The position numbers and the translations under genes are program-made. From the NCBI GenBank assembly GCA_030428945.1, contig JAUIEC010000019.1, positions 33,298-97,297 of the forward strand: a DNA stretch of 64,000 bases, given 5' to 3'. Source of the stretch: Phycisphaerae bacterium (GTDB taxonomy: Bacteria > Planctomycetota > Phycisphaerae > UBA1845 > Fen-1342). Below, piece after piece: positions 36,950 to 46,702 of the stretch; position 1 is the stretch's first letter; each line of letters opens with the position of its first letter. Below the pieces are notes generated by a model. That model was not told where the DNA came from and searched no databases. It saw only the letters and a list, made by a program, of their open reading frames with translations.

Positions 36950-38478
36950 GGCTGCGTCTCCACGGTTCGCGTGACGGTCTCGATCCGCAGTTCGCTGCTG
37001 CCACCGTCGGCCGTGGTTCGCACCAGGCGGGTCGGCCAGCGCCCGGCCTCGAAGTCCCGCGGGTCCGAGCAGCGCCAGGTGACCGCGCCTTCGGGGTCGG
37101 CGAAGCGGACGTCGAGCAGTGCGGCGTCCTCGAACCGCAGTCGCCAGGTCGCCCGGACGCCGTCCTCGGGGCGGTGCACGATGACGGCCGCGATCTGTCC
37201 GTCGACCAGGTCGCCGCCGACCCATTCCCAGTTCACGTCCAGGTCCGGCGTCTGCACGAGCGGCGCGAACAACCGGCGGCGCTCGCGGTCCGCGGCGGTG
37301 GCTTCGATCGAATCGACGTCGTCACCCACAAGGCACCACTCGTCGGCATCGGCGGAGCGCCAGCACCAGGTCGCGGCGGGGTCGATCTCGATGCCCGCTG
37401 TGGCGCGGGCTCGTTCGAGCAGGCCGCGCAGCGCGGCGTGGTTGTCATCCAGATCGGGAACGAACTTCTGGTTCATCGGCAGCACGAGGCGTTCCAGCCG
37501 GACGGTCGTTTCGAATTCCTCCGCGCCCCGTCGCAGGCGGAGGGTCACCGGCCAGTCGGCCGGCAGGATCGCGATCGCGTTGTTGATTTCGTTGGTGGTC
37601 CGCAGCGCACGCCCGTCGAGCCGAACCAGTTCGTCGCCAAGCTGCACGCCGGCTTTTTCGGCCGGGGAAAGCTGCTGCACGGCGGAGACGACCAGCCGCC
37701 CGCCGATCTCGCGAAAGGCGGCGCCAAGGGTGCCGTGCTCCATGAACTGGCCGGCGATCAGACCCGGCAGGAAGCGTTTGATCTGGTTGGCGGTGACCGC
37801 GTAGCCCAGGCCGACGTTGACGCGTCCGCGTTCCTCGAACGACGCCCGACCGTTGATTCCGATCACGCGTCCCTGCATGTCGATCAGCGGTCCGCCGGAG
37901 TTGCCCGGGTTGATCGACGTGGAGACCTGGATGCAGTCGGCGTATTCGAGCAGGTTGCCCTGCCCCTCCTGGTAGCGATGCAGTCCGCTGATGACTCCGT
38001 AGGTGATCGTCGGCTGATAGTCCTCGGCTACGACGAACGGGTTGCCGAGCGCGGCCACGGCCTGTCCGGCCCGCAACGAGTCGCTGTCGGCCAGCGGCAT
38101 GAACGGGAAGGTCTCGCGTGCTTCGAGCTTGAAGACCGCGATGTCGCCGCCGGCGTCGATCCCGAGGACCCGCAGGCGATAGAGTCGACCGTCGCCGAGT
38201 CCGCCGAAACCCTGGCGGCTCTGGACGAATTCCTGCACGACGTGGAAGTTGGTCAGGCCGTAGCCGCGCGGATCGAACAGCACCCCGCTGCCGCCGCCCT
38301 GCGCGGCCGGTTCGGCGAAGATGCAGACAACCGCTTCGGACGCCCGCGCCAGCATCGCGCACCGCTCGGCCTCGCGCTCGGCGACGAGGGTCCGGTCGGC
38401 GTCGAGGTCGCCGGCCCACGCCGCGGACGTGAGCAGCAGCGCAACCAGCGGCAGGTATCGCGTTGGCATCAGCAGCAT
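36946..38478 (-). CDS. HtrA/DegP-type serine protease with PDZ domain (intact triad)
   Basis: A 510-residue exported protease (signal about 1-26) with catalytic His in LTNFHVV, Asp in GGDIAVFK and Ser in INPGNSGGPLID. A PDZ domain follows (about 255-340; GVQLGDELVRLDGRALRTTNE). The last 170 residues form an unrecognised C-terminal domain rich in Trp/Asp, not found in standard DegP. ATG 38478 is preceded by GAGG at 7-8 nt. It is the only one of three tandem HtrA homologues likely to be active. Envelope location is inferred from the signal peptide. Confidence 0.88.
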   Translation of the reverse strand: MLLMPTRYLPLVALLLTSAAWAGDLDADRTLVAEREAERCAMLARASEAVVCIFAEPAAQGGGSGVLFDPRGYGLTNFHVVQEFVQSRQGFGGLGDGRLYRLRVLGIDAGGDIAVFKLEARETFPFMPLADSDSLRAGQAVAALGNPFVVAEDYQPTITYGVISGLHRYQEGQGNLLEYADCIQVSTSINPGNSGGPLIDMQGRVIGINGRASFEERGRVNVGLGYAVTANQIKRFLPGLIAGQFMEHGTLGAAFREIGGRLVVSAVQQLSPAEKAGVQLGDELVRLDGRALRTTNEINNAIAILPADWPVTLRLRRGAEEFETTVRLERLVLPMNQKFVPDLDDNHAALRGLLERARATAGIEIDPAATWCWRSADADEWCLVGDDVDSIEATAADRERRRLFAPLVQTPDLDVNWEWVGGDLVDGQIAAVIVHRPEDGVRATWRLRFEDAALLDVRFADPEGAVTWRCSDPRDFEAGRWPTRLVRTTADGGSSELRIETVTRTVETQP

Positions 38479-38506
38479 TCCAAGGCCTCGCTCGCGTGCC
38501 CGCGCA

Positions 38507-39688
38507 TCACCGCAGGACGCGCGGCAGCACCCAGGCGACCTGGTCGGACAGGTCCAGGTCACCGCCGTAGTCGACCACCAGTTCCAGTTCCTGCACATCC
38601 GAGACGTCGATCGCGACCGACTCCGGCGGCATGCCACCCTGCACGTGCTCGCGCTGCCAGAGCAGTTGGCCGTCGCCGATCACGGCCACGTGGGCGTCGC
38701 CGCGGGTGCCCATCGCATCGATGATCCCGACCAGCGCGGCGAACCGGCGGAACTGTCCGCCCAGTCGGAAGGTCAGCCGGGCCCGGCTGTGCATCGTCAG
38801 GGCACGCGGGTAGGTCCGTCCGCCGAGCACCACCGGGTTGCCCGACAGGTCCAGGTTGCGGGCGTACTCCCAGCGTTTGTCGAACAGCGACTCGGCCTCG
38901 TACCGCAGGACCGGTGCATCGGACAGGAAGACGACCCGCCGGCTGTGGCACTCGATCCGCTCGACGTGGTCCCAGGCGATCGCGATCCGCCCGAGCAGGG
39001 CCGCCTCAACGATCACCGCGTCGCCATCACCACCGTCGATCCGCCCGGCGAAGCGCTGTCCGTCGCGCAGCAGCACCTCGGCCGGCGCCGTCCGCGGCGG
39101 CGGGGGCGACGGCAGTACGGCCGCGATCCGATCCCAGGGAATCTTGAGCGAACGCTCCTTGTAGCGAAACCGGACGGCGGTCGGGGCGATCTCCAGCAGG
39201 TCCCCGGACAGTTCGCCGACCTTGCCGTCGCGCTCGACGACCAGGGCGTCGGTCCGGCGGGCGGCGTCGGCCAGCAGGCGGCGGGCGGCCTCGGCGGCGC
39301 GGGCGCTGCGGCTGGCGCGCAGCATGGCGCGGGCCTGCGTGGCCGCCACCTCGACGGTCTGTCCGGAACGGATCCGCAGCGTCAGCGTACCGGCCTCGGC
39401 CGCGACGATCTCGCCGCCGAAGCGGGCGCCGTCGGGCATTTCGAACCAGAGGGGGTGGGCTTCGGCCGGCGGGGCGGGTTCCGGCTGCCAGGGCGTCAGT
39501 TCGAGGACTTCGGACCAGTCGAGGCGCCAGTCCTCTCCGCCGGTTTCGACGGTCAGTTCGGGTGCCACCTGGCGCAGCACGCCGGTCCGCTCCGTTCCGT
39601 CGATGGCCATGACGCGGACGGTCCGCTCGCCCGCAACGGCGGCGGTGGCCAGCAGCAGTCCCAGGGTCAGTGTCGGTCCGGCCCGCAT
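38507..39688 (-). CDS. Exported NPCBM-domain protein
   Basis: A 393-residue exported protein (signal about 1-20). Residues about 25-230 carry repeated short beta units (LLRDGQRFAGRI, MPDGARFGGEI) of an unrecognised type. The C-terminal part (about 235-385) shows NPCBM features: LDLSGNPVVLGGRTYPRALTMHS, LGGQFRRFAALVGIID and GDLDLSDQVAWVLPRV. NPCBM is a proposed carbohydrate-binding module. The start overlaps the stop of the next gene (TGATG). It lies between the TPR-like and HtrA genes, so a glycan- or peptidoglycan-docking part of the envelope machine is plausible but unproven. Confidence 0.8.
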   Translation of the reverse strand: MRAGPTLTLGLLLATAAVAGERTVRVMAIDGTERTGVLRQVAPELTVETGGEDWRLDWSEVLELTPWQPEPAPPAEAHPLWFEMPDGARFGGEIVAAEAGTLTLRIRSGQTVEVAATQARAMLRASRSARAAEAARRLLADAARRTDALVVERDGKVGELSGDLLEIAPTAVRFRYKERSLKIPWDRIAAVLPSPPPPRTAPAEVLLRDGQRFAGRIDGGDGDAVIVEAALLGRIAIAWDHVERIECHSRRVVFLSDAPVLRYEAESLFDKRWEYARNLDLSGNPVVLGGRTYPRALTMHSRARLTFRLGGQFRRFAALVGIIDAMGTRGDAHVAVIGDGQLLWQREHVQGGMPPESVAIDVSDVQELELVVDYGGDLDLSDQVAWVLPRVLR

Positions 39689-40728
39689 CAGGGCTGCTCG
39701 GCCAGGGCGCGGTAGTACTGTTCGACCAGTTGGCGATAGCGCGACGGGAATCGTTCGCGGATCGACTGCAGGATGCGATCGCGTTCGTCCGGCGGCAGCT
39801 TGCCCCACATCTCGCCGGGTTCGACCCGCGGGGCGGCGTGCAGGTCGCCGATGCGACCCTGCCCGGAGCGCTCGTCGGACTCCTCGGCCGGCGACGCGCC
39901 GGACGGGCCCTGTCCCTGCGGCCCGCCGGGCTGCGGCGCGCCGGCCCGCTTGCCGCCGCCTCCGCCGCCGCCCTGCTGCTCCTGCTGCTCGGCCTGTTCG
40001 ATCACCTGGTCGAGCATCGCGAGAATCTCTTCCTGGCGCGTGCGGACACGTTCGCCGGTATCGGGAACCGAGAGGCGCTCGCGGACATAGTCCATGTACA
40101 ACGCCACGTCACCCAGCGACTCGGGCCTGCGGCGGTCGAGTTCCAGCAGCAACTGCCGGCCGGCGTTGCGGACCAGTTCCGGCGCGGTCCGCAGCATCTG
40201 GGCGGCGAGGGCCTCCTCGGCCCGTTCGAAGTCCAGCACGCGGGCCAGCGCGGTCGCCCGCAGCAGTTCGAACTGTTCGAGATACGGCGTGTAGCCGACC
40301 AGTTCGGCCCGCGCGAATGACGGCTCGTCCATCAGCCGGACGACTTCTTCGAAGCGTCCGCGTTCGACCAGCAGCCGCACCCGCCAGTAGCCGGCGTTGG
40401 CCCGCAGGTACGGGTCGTCCGCATCGGCAAGCTGTCCGAACAGGTCCACCGCCTGCTCGATCTCGCCGGCGTCCAGGGCCTGCAGCGCCTCCTCGTAGAC
40501 CGGGTCGAGCAGCGCCAGCGACTCGGGAATGAAACCGTCCGGATGCCCGCGGTACGCGCCGGCGTACGCGTCGCGAATCGCAGCCACCGCCAGCGCCTTG
40601 CCGGGGTCGTGGGCCGGAAGCTGCGCCAGGAAGGCGCGGTTCATCTCCTCCACCGGCGTGGCCGGGGCCGCGCTGGGACCATGCCCCAGTCCCGCGAGCA
40701 GCACGCTCAGCAGCAGCCCCGTCATCAT
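39688..40728 (-). CDS. Periplasmic TPR-like helical protein
   Basis: A 346-residue exported protein (signal about 1-20). Residues about 40-200 are helical repeats of TPR type (EEALQALDAGEIEQAVDLFGQL, RGRFEEVVRLMDEP, DFERAEEALAAQM). After a Gln/Gly/Pro-rich linker (about 245-290) comes a compact motif WGKLPPDERDRILQSIRERFPSRYRQLVEQYYRALAE (about 310-344), of a kind seen in planctomycetal proteins encoded next to DUF4175-like genes. The function is unknown; a scaffold role is inferred. It overlaps both neighbours. Confidence 0.72.
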   Translation of the reverse strand: MMTGLLLSVLLAGLGHGPSAAPATPVEEMNRAFLAQLPAHDPGKALAVAAIRDAYAGAYRGHPDGFIPESLALLDPVYEEALQALDAGEIEQAVDLFGQLADADDPYLRANAGYWRVRLLVERGRFEEVVRLMDEPSFARAELVGYTPYLEQFELLRATALARVLDFERAEEALAAQMLRTAPELVRNAGRQLLLELDRRRPESLGDVALYMDYVRERLSVPDTGERVRTRQEEILAMLDQVIEQAEQQEQQGGGGGGGKRAGAPQPGGPQGQGPSGASPAEESDERSGQGRIGDLHAAPRVEPGEMWGKLPPDERDRILQSIRERFPSRYRQLVEQYYRALAEQP

Positions 40729-42179
40729 TCGGCCTCACTCAGACGGCGGGCCTGGTCGGCCAGGCGCAGTTGGCGGCGACTCAGGTCGCGGGCCGCGCCC
40801 GGTCCGGCTTCGCTGGTGCGACGGTTGATCCGCACCTGCGACGATCGCAGCAGCTTCAACTCGGCCGAGCGGTTGAACAGCGGCCTGGGGCCGTCCTGTT
40901 GCATGCCCTGCTGCTGGCCGTCGGGCGGGGGTTCGGCGTCCTTGTCCTGCTGCTGCTCGACGGCCGCGAGCAGTTCCTCGAGGGCCGCGACGATGTCGTC
41001 CAGCAGTCCGGCGGTGCCGGCGTCGACGGCGCTGCGGGCGAGTCGCCCGGCAACCTGCTGCATGTCGATCTGCACTTCCTGCAGCAGATCGGGAATCACG
41101 ATGCTGGTGCCCTCCTCGATCAGGATCCGCACCGTCGCGTCCATTTCCGTCAGGGCCTCGCCGTGCAGGGTCCGGGCCTCGGCCAGTTGCAGTTCCTGCA
41201 GCCGGGCCCACTCGGCCACGTCCTCGGCCCGCAGCGCGGCGACCGTTTCCTGCACCCGCCGCTCCTGCGACAGGAGCGTCTTCAGTCGGGCCGCGAGGGC
41301 CGCGAGCGTTTCCTCGCGCTCTTCCTGGCGCAGTTGCCGCAGCGTCTCTTCGAGGCGATCGACCGTCTGCTGCATCTGGTTCATCGCTTCGACCTGCTGC
41401 GGTTCCGCTTCGCCGGGCTGCTGCTGACCGAGCTGGTCGGCCGCTTCCTGCATCCGCTGCTCGGCCTGTTCGAGCGACTGCTCGCCCGGGAATCGCTCGG
41501 TGCCTTCCTCGGCCGGCTGCGGAAAGTCCTCGGCCGCGGCCCCGGTCTGCTGCTGCAGTTCCCGCTGCAGTTCTTCCAGGCGGTTGATCATCCGGCGGGT
41601 CTCGTCCGCCTCGTCCGACTGCTCGCGCGACGGATCGCCGGCCTCGGCCGGTTCGTCGAGCCCCTGCTTCCGCGCGGCCTGCTCCCGGGCCCGCTGGGTC
41701 TGGTAAAGCAGGCGCCGCTGTTGTTCGAGCAGTTCACGAACGGTCTGCTGCAGGGCGGCCAGTCGCTGGCGCTCTTCGCGCAGGCGATCGAGTTCGTTCA
41801 GGGAACTGGTCAGCAGTTCGAGCATCGCCGCCAGGTCGCCGAGCACCACCTGCTGGGTGGCGTCCGCTTCGCTCAGCGCGCCGCGCTCGAGGATCCCGAG
41901 CAGGTCATCGAGCTTGCGGCGGACCTGGCGGGCGCCGGCCATGTCGAGCGTGTCGCGGAGCCGCTCGGCTTTCTCGGGTTCGCTGCGGGCCAGCAGGCTG
42001 GCGAGTTCGAGCATGCGGTTCTCGAGCCGCGCCAGGCGTTCGCGGACCGCCCGCTGCCGCTCGACCAGGTCGGGCGACGGCGCGTCCTGCCCCCGGGCGC
42101 CGATGCACCCCAGGCAGGCCAGCAGCAGGCCGGCCAACAGCCGACCCGTTCGGCGATGTCCGCAAACCACGATACCCAT
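40725..42179 (-). CDS. Exported long coiled-coil protein
   Basis: A 484-residue protein. A cleavable or lipoprotein-like signal (GLLLACLGC) is followed by almost continuous charged heptad-rich helix (about 35-430), dense in Gln/Glu/Arg/Leu, with low-complexity QQQ stretches. There is no catalytic motif. Its length and position next to the DUF4175-like gene suggest an elongated periplasmic partner. It overlaps the TPR-like gene by 4 nt, and 9 bp separate it from the gene upstream. Family not recognised. Confidence 0.7.
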   Translation of the reverse strand: MGIVVCGHRRTGRLLAGLLLACLGCIGARGQDAPSPDLVERQRAVRERLARLENRMLELASLLARSEPEKAERLRDTLDMAGARQVRRKLDDLLGILERGALSEADATQQVVLGDLAAMLELLTSSLNELDRLREERQRLAALQQTVRELLEQQRRLLYQTQRAREQAARKQGLDEPAEAGDPSREQSDEADETRRMINRLEELQRELQQQTGAAAEDFPQPAEEGTERFPGEQSLEQAEQRMQEAADQLGQQQPGEAEPQQVEAMNQMQQTVDRLEETLRQLRQEEREETLAALAARLKTLLSQERRVQETVAALRAEDVAEWARLQELQLAEARTLHGEALTEMDATVRILIEEGTSIVIPDLLQEVQIDMQQVAGRLARSAVDAGTAGLLDDIVAALEELLAAVEQQQDKDAEPPPDGQQQGMQQDGPRPLFNRSAELKLLRSSQVRINRRTSEAGPGAARDLSRRQLRLADQARRLSEAE

Positions 42180-42188
42180 CTCTCTATT

Positions 42189-44381
42189 CTACGGTTTCAC
42201 CGGGAGACCTGCTGAACCTTCATCGGGCTCGGCGAACGCGTCCAGGTCCAGAATCTCGTCCAGTTGCGTCTCCATCGCGTTCTGCGTGGCACCATGCGCC
42301 GCTTCCTGCAACTCGATCAGTTCCGTCAGCAGCGCCACCGCCTCGCGATACCCCTCCCACTCCAGCATGTTCGCCAGGACCGCTTCCATGGCCGTGATCA
42401 GCCCGGCTTCGAGCCGCGCGACCCGCCCGACACCCTCCGGCGTCACCTCGACCCGCAGCCCTTCGAGGGCGGCCGAGGCCTCGGGGAACTGCGTCTGTCC
42501 GAGGACCTCGAGCGGCGTCACGACCCCGTCGCCGATCCGACGTTCATCGGCGGCCCGACTGGCCCGGTTCTGCTGCATCTCGGCCAGGATCTCCGCGTAG
42601 CGTCGCGAAATCTCGAGCACGCGCGTCGCGTGCCCCGCCTGTCGCCGGACCAGGCCGGCCAGTTGCTGACTCTGGCTGGCCGTCGGCGTCGGGGAGGCCG
42701 CCAGTTCCGGCACCAGCCGCGCCAGCAGGTCCTGCAGGCCCCGCTGCGCGCTCAGCAGGCGCTCGAACTCCTGGCGCAATTCCTGCTCGCGCTGCGCCAT
42801 CGCCGCCAGGAAGTCCTGCCGGGACAGCACCTCCAGCACGATCGGCGTGATGCTGCGGACGTTCGGACCGGCCGGGTCGTTGTCGGCCGCCTCGGCCCAG
42901 AGCGCCAGCCGATCCCCGGGTCGAATGCCGACCCGCTCGGTCGAGACCGGCAGCGCGGCGCGATGCTCGCGCTGCCCGCGGACGTCCTCGTCCGGAAGTT
43001 GCAGCGGCGGATCCTCGTTGCGGCGGGCCCACGTCCGGACCTGCGTCAGCCCGTACGCGTCGCGGGCCGTCACCCGCGCCGCCAGATCCACCTGCGGAGT
43101 GATCAGTTCGCCGACGCCCGGCAGTTCCAGTTCAACCTCCGGCGCCGCGTCGGCTGTGACCTTGACCGTCATCCGCACCGGGCGGCGATTGGCCCAGTCG
43201 TTCTCGTCACGCAGCGCGAAGTGATAGGCACCCGACTCCGGCGCGTCCCACTGCCATTCGAGTTCCTCGCTCGTCGGCATCGTCGTCACGCCGACCGCGC
43301 CGGCGGCGCTGACCACCTCGGCCGACCGGACCGGCTTGTTCAGCCGGGCCCGCACCCGCAGGGTCGAACGGGCCAGGATCTCCAGCGCCGCAGTCTCGCG
43401 GAAGACCGCTTCCGGCATGCCCGTATACGCCGGCGGCGTGACATGCATCTCGAGCGCGACCACCTGCGGACGCGGGCGGGCCGACACCAGGTACTCGGCC
43501 GAACGCTCGTCGCCGCCCAGCAGGCGGAACCGCAGCGGACCCCGCAGCGGGCCGAGGTTCGCCTCCCAGCGGGCGGTCACCTCGCCGGCCTCGGCGGAGG
43601 CCAGCGCACCGATGCGGGTCAGGGGCTGTTCGCCGCGCTTGCCGTCCTCGGTCTGCCAGACCAGTCGGGCCGTCCGCGGAATGCGACCCAGGTTGTCGAC
43701 CACGATCCGCAGCGGTTCGCCGCGCGGGGCCGGCCGCACGCGATCCGCGTCAAAACCGACCGCCCGCAGGTAGGTCGCCTGCGGCCAGGGAACATCGCGC
43801 AGCATCCAGTTCCGCTGGAACCAGGTCGCCAGTCCCGACGACCAGAAGATCGCCACCAGGAACAGCGCGACACCACCGGCCGCGAACCGCCACACCCGCC
43901 GTCGGGCGGAGGCATGGTCCAGCACGCCCAGGAAGTTGATCCGGTCCGCGGCCGCGGTCACCTCGCCCAGGACCTGTTCGATCAGGGCCGGCGAATTGGC
44001 CTGCGGGTCGAGCCCCGGGCGGGCCAGTTCGATCGCGCTGGCGAGCCCGTCATGCAGGCCGGGATGGGCCCGGTCGACCAGTCGCGCGAGCGTCACGTCG
44101 CTGAGTTCGGCCGAGAGGGCCGGCCCCAGGTAGCGCACCAGTGCCCACAGCAGGCCGGCGACGACCAGCAGGTCGACCACCAGGCGCTGTTCGGAGGCCA
44201 GGCGCAGGCCGCGATCGAGCAGCAACTGCCCGACCAGCAGGCCGGCCAGAACGAGCGCAACGCGGGCGCTCCCGGCGAGGACCAGGTACCGCCGGGTCGC
44301 GGTCCGCAGGCGCTGCAGCGCAGCCTGCAGGGGCGCCACGGCGGGGTTCAGAGCAGGTGATGTCGACGACGCAGCGTCCAT
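42189..44381 (-). CDS. DUF4175-like large membrane protein
   Basis: A 730-residue protein. Two or three membrane helices lie at the N-terminus (about 37-55, 70-88 and near 172-190). A large extracytoplasmic region follows, with immunoglobulin-like strands (VTPPAYTGMPEAVFRE, about 305-320; TARDAYGLTQVRTWARRN, about 430-447), then a long helical tail (about 520-720). The VTPPAYTG motif and layout match DUF4175-like proteins that accompany MoxR/DUF58/BatA genes. The function is unknown. The start lies within the vWA gene upstream (34-nt overlap), suggesting tight coupling. Confidence 0.75.
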   Translation of the reverse strand: MDAASSTSPALNPAVAPLQAALQRLRTATRRYLVLAGSARVALVLAGLLVGQLLLDRGLRLASEQRLVVDLLVVAGLLWALVRYLGPALSAELSDVTLARLVDRAHPGLHDGLASAIELARPGLDPQANSPALIEQVLGEVTAAADRINFLGVLDHASARRRVWRFAAGGVALFLVAIFWSSGLATWFQRNWMLRDVPWPQATYLRAVGFDADRVRPAPRGEPLRIVVDNLGRIPRTARLVWQTEDGKRGEQPLTRIGALASAEAGEVTARWEANLGPLRGPLRFRLLGGDERSAEYLVSARPRPQVVALEMHVTPPAYTGMPEAVFRETAALEILARSTLRVRARLNKPVRSAEVVSAAGAVGVTTMPTSEELEWQWDAPESGAYHFALRDENDWANRRPVRMTVKVTADAAPEVELELPGVGELITPQVDLAARVTARDAYGLTQVRTWARRNEDPPLQLPDEDVRGQREHRAALPVSTERVGIRPGDRLALWAEAADNDPAGPNVRSITPIVLEVLSRQDFLAAMAQREQELRQEFERLLSAQRGLQDLLARLVPELAASPTPTASQSQQLAGLVRRQAGHATRVLEISRRYAEILAEMQQNRASRAADERRIGDGVVTPLEVLGQTQFPEASAALEGLRVEVTPEGVGRVARLEAGLITAMEAVLANMLEWEGYREAVALLTELIELQEAAHGATQNAMETQLDEILDLDAFAEPDEGSAGLPVKP

Positions 44382-46702
44382 TCGACTCCCAGCAGGGCGG
44401 CCAGTGTGAGCAGGACCCAGGTGCGATCCCAGAGCGGGCGATCCGCGCCGCGCGTGCGGGTCTCGCGGGTCGCGTCCGGAATCCAGTCGGGCAGCCGATC
44501 CGCATCGGCCAGCGCGGCGAAGCGGCCGGCCGTCGCTTCGGCCAGCGACTGGAGCAGTTCGGGCCGGGCCCGCAGTTCGTTCATCTCGCGATTCGGTTGC
44601 AGGACGTGCATGCGCTTCTGCAGGGCCGCGCCCGGGTCGCCGTCGGGAAGCGGCACGCGCAGCGTGGTCGGGCCGGCCCAGTCGACCGATACGCGGGCGG
44701 TGTACCAGCCCGGGCGTCCGGGGCTGGCCTGCAGATTCACCGCGCGGGTCTCGTCGGACAGGTCCAGTTCGCCCGTGATCTGCTCGGCATGCCAGGGGGC
44801 GAAATCGGCATCCAGCAGGCGGACCTCGAGCTTGATGTAGTCGCCGGTCTGAATCCGTTCGCGATCGACGACGATCGTGCCGCGCTTGCTGGCCCCCTGC
44901 CGCCGGGCCTGTCCCAGGTACCGAACGGCCTGCACCCAGAAGCGATTGAAGTACGGTTCGGCCGTGCCGCGCCAGCGCCAGGTGCTGTCCATTCCCAGGA
45001 ACGCGGTGCGTCCGGCGCCGAACGGCTGGGCCGCCAGCAGGACCGGCTTGCCGTAACGGGCGCCGCCCGGACCGCCGTACTCGAGCAGCACGGTCGCCAG
45101 CGGCTTGGCTTCGAGCACGGGCAGGTGCCACCAGACCCCGGGGAGCGCGTCCCAGATCGCCCGGTTGCGGGTCGCGTCCGGATCCAGCGCCACCAGCGGG
45201 TGCCCGAGCGCATCGCCGGACACTTCGAGCGACACGGCCTGCGTCCGGTACGCGCCCTGGGAACTCAGCCGCACGGCCGCGTCCGGGTCGGTGGTGACCG
45301 GCAGCAGTCGGACGAGTTCCTCGAGTCGCGGGTCGCGCAGCATGCGGGCCGAGAAGTGTGATCCGGCCTGGACCAGCAGGCCGCCACCGAATTCGTCGAC
45401 CAGTCGCCGCAGGGCGAGCGCCCAGGCCGCGTCGAGATCGGCGGGCGAGGGATCCAGCAGCAGCACGACGTCATAGGCGAACAGGGCTTCGGTCGTCCGC
45501 GGAAGCGCGTCGATCACGGTGTCGCCGTCGCGAATGGCCCGTTCGTCGGCCGACTGCAGCCAGCAACTGACATCGATCGAGGCGTCGCGTTCGAGCAGGC
45601 GGGTGACGTAGCGATAGTCATACGATGGTCGCCCGGAGACGATCAGAACGCGCAGTTCCTCGTCCAAGATCCGCACGATCGTCTCGCCGCTGTTGTCGCG
45701 GATGACCGGCTCATCCGGCAGCGCGGCGACTTCGACGCGATAGAGCGCCTCGCCGGCCTCCTGCGGTGCGAGCCGGAAGGTCTCCGGCAAGGTGCCAGCG
45801 CCGGCCTGCAGTTGCAGCGGGCGGGTCTCGATCAGTTTCGGGGCCGGGTCGTCGGCTTCCAGGCTGCTGCCGTAGAGCCGCAGTTCGACCTCCCGGGCCG
45901 CGACCGATTCGTAGGCGACCGACACCTCGATCGCCAGCGGGTCACCCTTGGCGGCCGTGTCCGGGGCGGCCAGTTCGGCGATCCGCACATTCGGAGGCGT
46001 CTCGGTGCGTCCGACCGCGACCGGGAACAGCGGCGCCTGGACGCGCTCGGCGAGGTTCGCGAGCGCTTCGGGCGCCAGTCCTTCGTTGAAGGCGCCGTCG
46101 GTCAGCACAACCACGCCGGCCAGGGGGCTCTCCCCCGCTTCGCGCACGGTGCGGTTGAGCGCCAGGCCGAAGTCCGTCAGGGGCGCATCGGCCCGCATCC
46201 GGTCGAGCGCGGCGGTCAGCCGCGCCGGATCGATCCGCTCGGCACCGACCTCGACCTGGGACAGATCCGCACCGAAGGAATAGACCCGTAACTGGTTGCG
46301 ATCGGCCAGTCGCTGCAGCCACTGCCCCTCGTCGCGCCCCAGCAGGTCCTTGACCGCAGCGAGGCGCTCCGCCGCGTCCGGCCCGGCGTCGGCGATCGTC
46401 ATGCTCTCGCTGTTGTCGACCAGCACGACCAGTCGGCCGACCAGCGTTCGCACGGTGTAGGTCGCCACGACCGGATCCAGCCAGATCACCGCCAGCGCCA
46501 GCAGCGCCGCGCACCGCAGGACCGTCAGGAAGCCACGCAGCCGCGGCCCGGGACCGCCGCGCCGCTCGCGACGATAGAGGAACACCACCAGGTAGACCGC
46601 CGCCGCCAGGATCAGCAGACCCGCCAGGGCGCCGAAACCGGTCGGGGCCCCGGCCCACTCCAGTTCCTCGTACTGCTGCTCGATCGCGTCTGCCAGGATC
46701 AC
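44348..46702 (-). CDS. Membrane vWA-domain protein, BatA/B associated
   Basis: A 784-residue membrane protein starting at GTG 46702, which overlaps the stop of the BatA-like gene (GTGA). Two helices (about 20-40 and 58-75) precede a von Willebrand A domain whose MIDAS DNSES (near residue 99) is intact, in VVLVDNSESM. A long beta-rich region and a glutamine-amidotransferase-like flavodoxin fold (LRVLIVSGRPSYDYRYV, GGGLLVQAGSHF) follow. A final helix precedes the basic C-terminus (WTLRRRHHLL). Such proteins in MoxR clusters are thought to be metal-dependent assembly or adhesion platforms. The GATase-like part lacks an obvious catalytic Cys. Confidence 0.85.
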   Translation of the reverse strand: MILADAIEQQYEELEWAGAPTGFGALAGLLILAAAVYLVVFLYRRERRGGPGPRLRGFLTVLRCAALLALAVIWLDPVVATYTVRTLVGRLVVLVDNSESMTIADAGPDAAERLAAVKDLLGRDEGQWLQRLADRNQLRVYSFGADLSQVEVGAERIDPARLTAALDRMRADAPLTDFGLALNRTVREAGESPLAGVVVLTDGAFNEGLAPEALANLAERVQAPLFPVAVGRTETPPNVRIAELAAPDTAAKGDPLAIEVSVAYESVAAREVELRLYGSSLEADDPAPKLIETRPLQLQAGAGTLPETFRLAPQEAGEALYRVEVAALPDEPVIRDNSGETIVRILDEELRVLIVSGRPSYDYRYVTRLLERDASIDVSCWLQSADERAIRDGDTVIDALPRTTEALFAYDVVLLLDPSPADLDAAWALALRRLVDEFGGGLLVQAGSHFSARMLRDPRLEELVRLLPVTTDPDAAVRLSSQGAYRTQAVSLEVSGDALGHPLVALDPDATRNRAIWDALPGVWWHLPVLEAKPLATVLLEYGGPGGARYGKPVLLAAQPFGAGRTAFLGMDSTWRWRGTAEPYFNRFWVQAVRYLGQARRQGASKRGTIVVDRERIQTGDYIKLEVRLLDADFAPWHAEQITGELDLSDETRAVNLQASPGRPGWYTARVSVDWAGPTTLRVPLPDGDPGAALQKRMHVLQPNREMNELRARPELLQSLAEATAGRFAALADADRLPDWIPDATRETRTRGADRPLWDRTWVLLTLAALLGVEWTLRRRHHLL

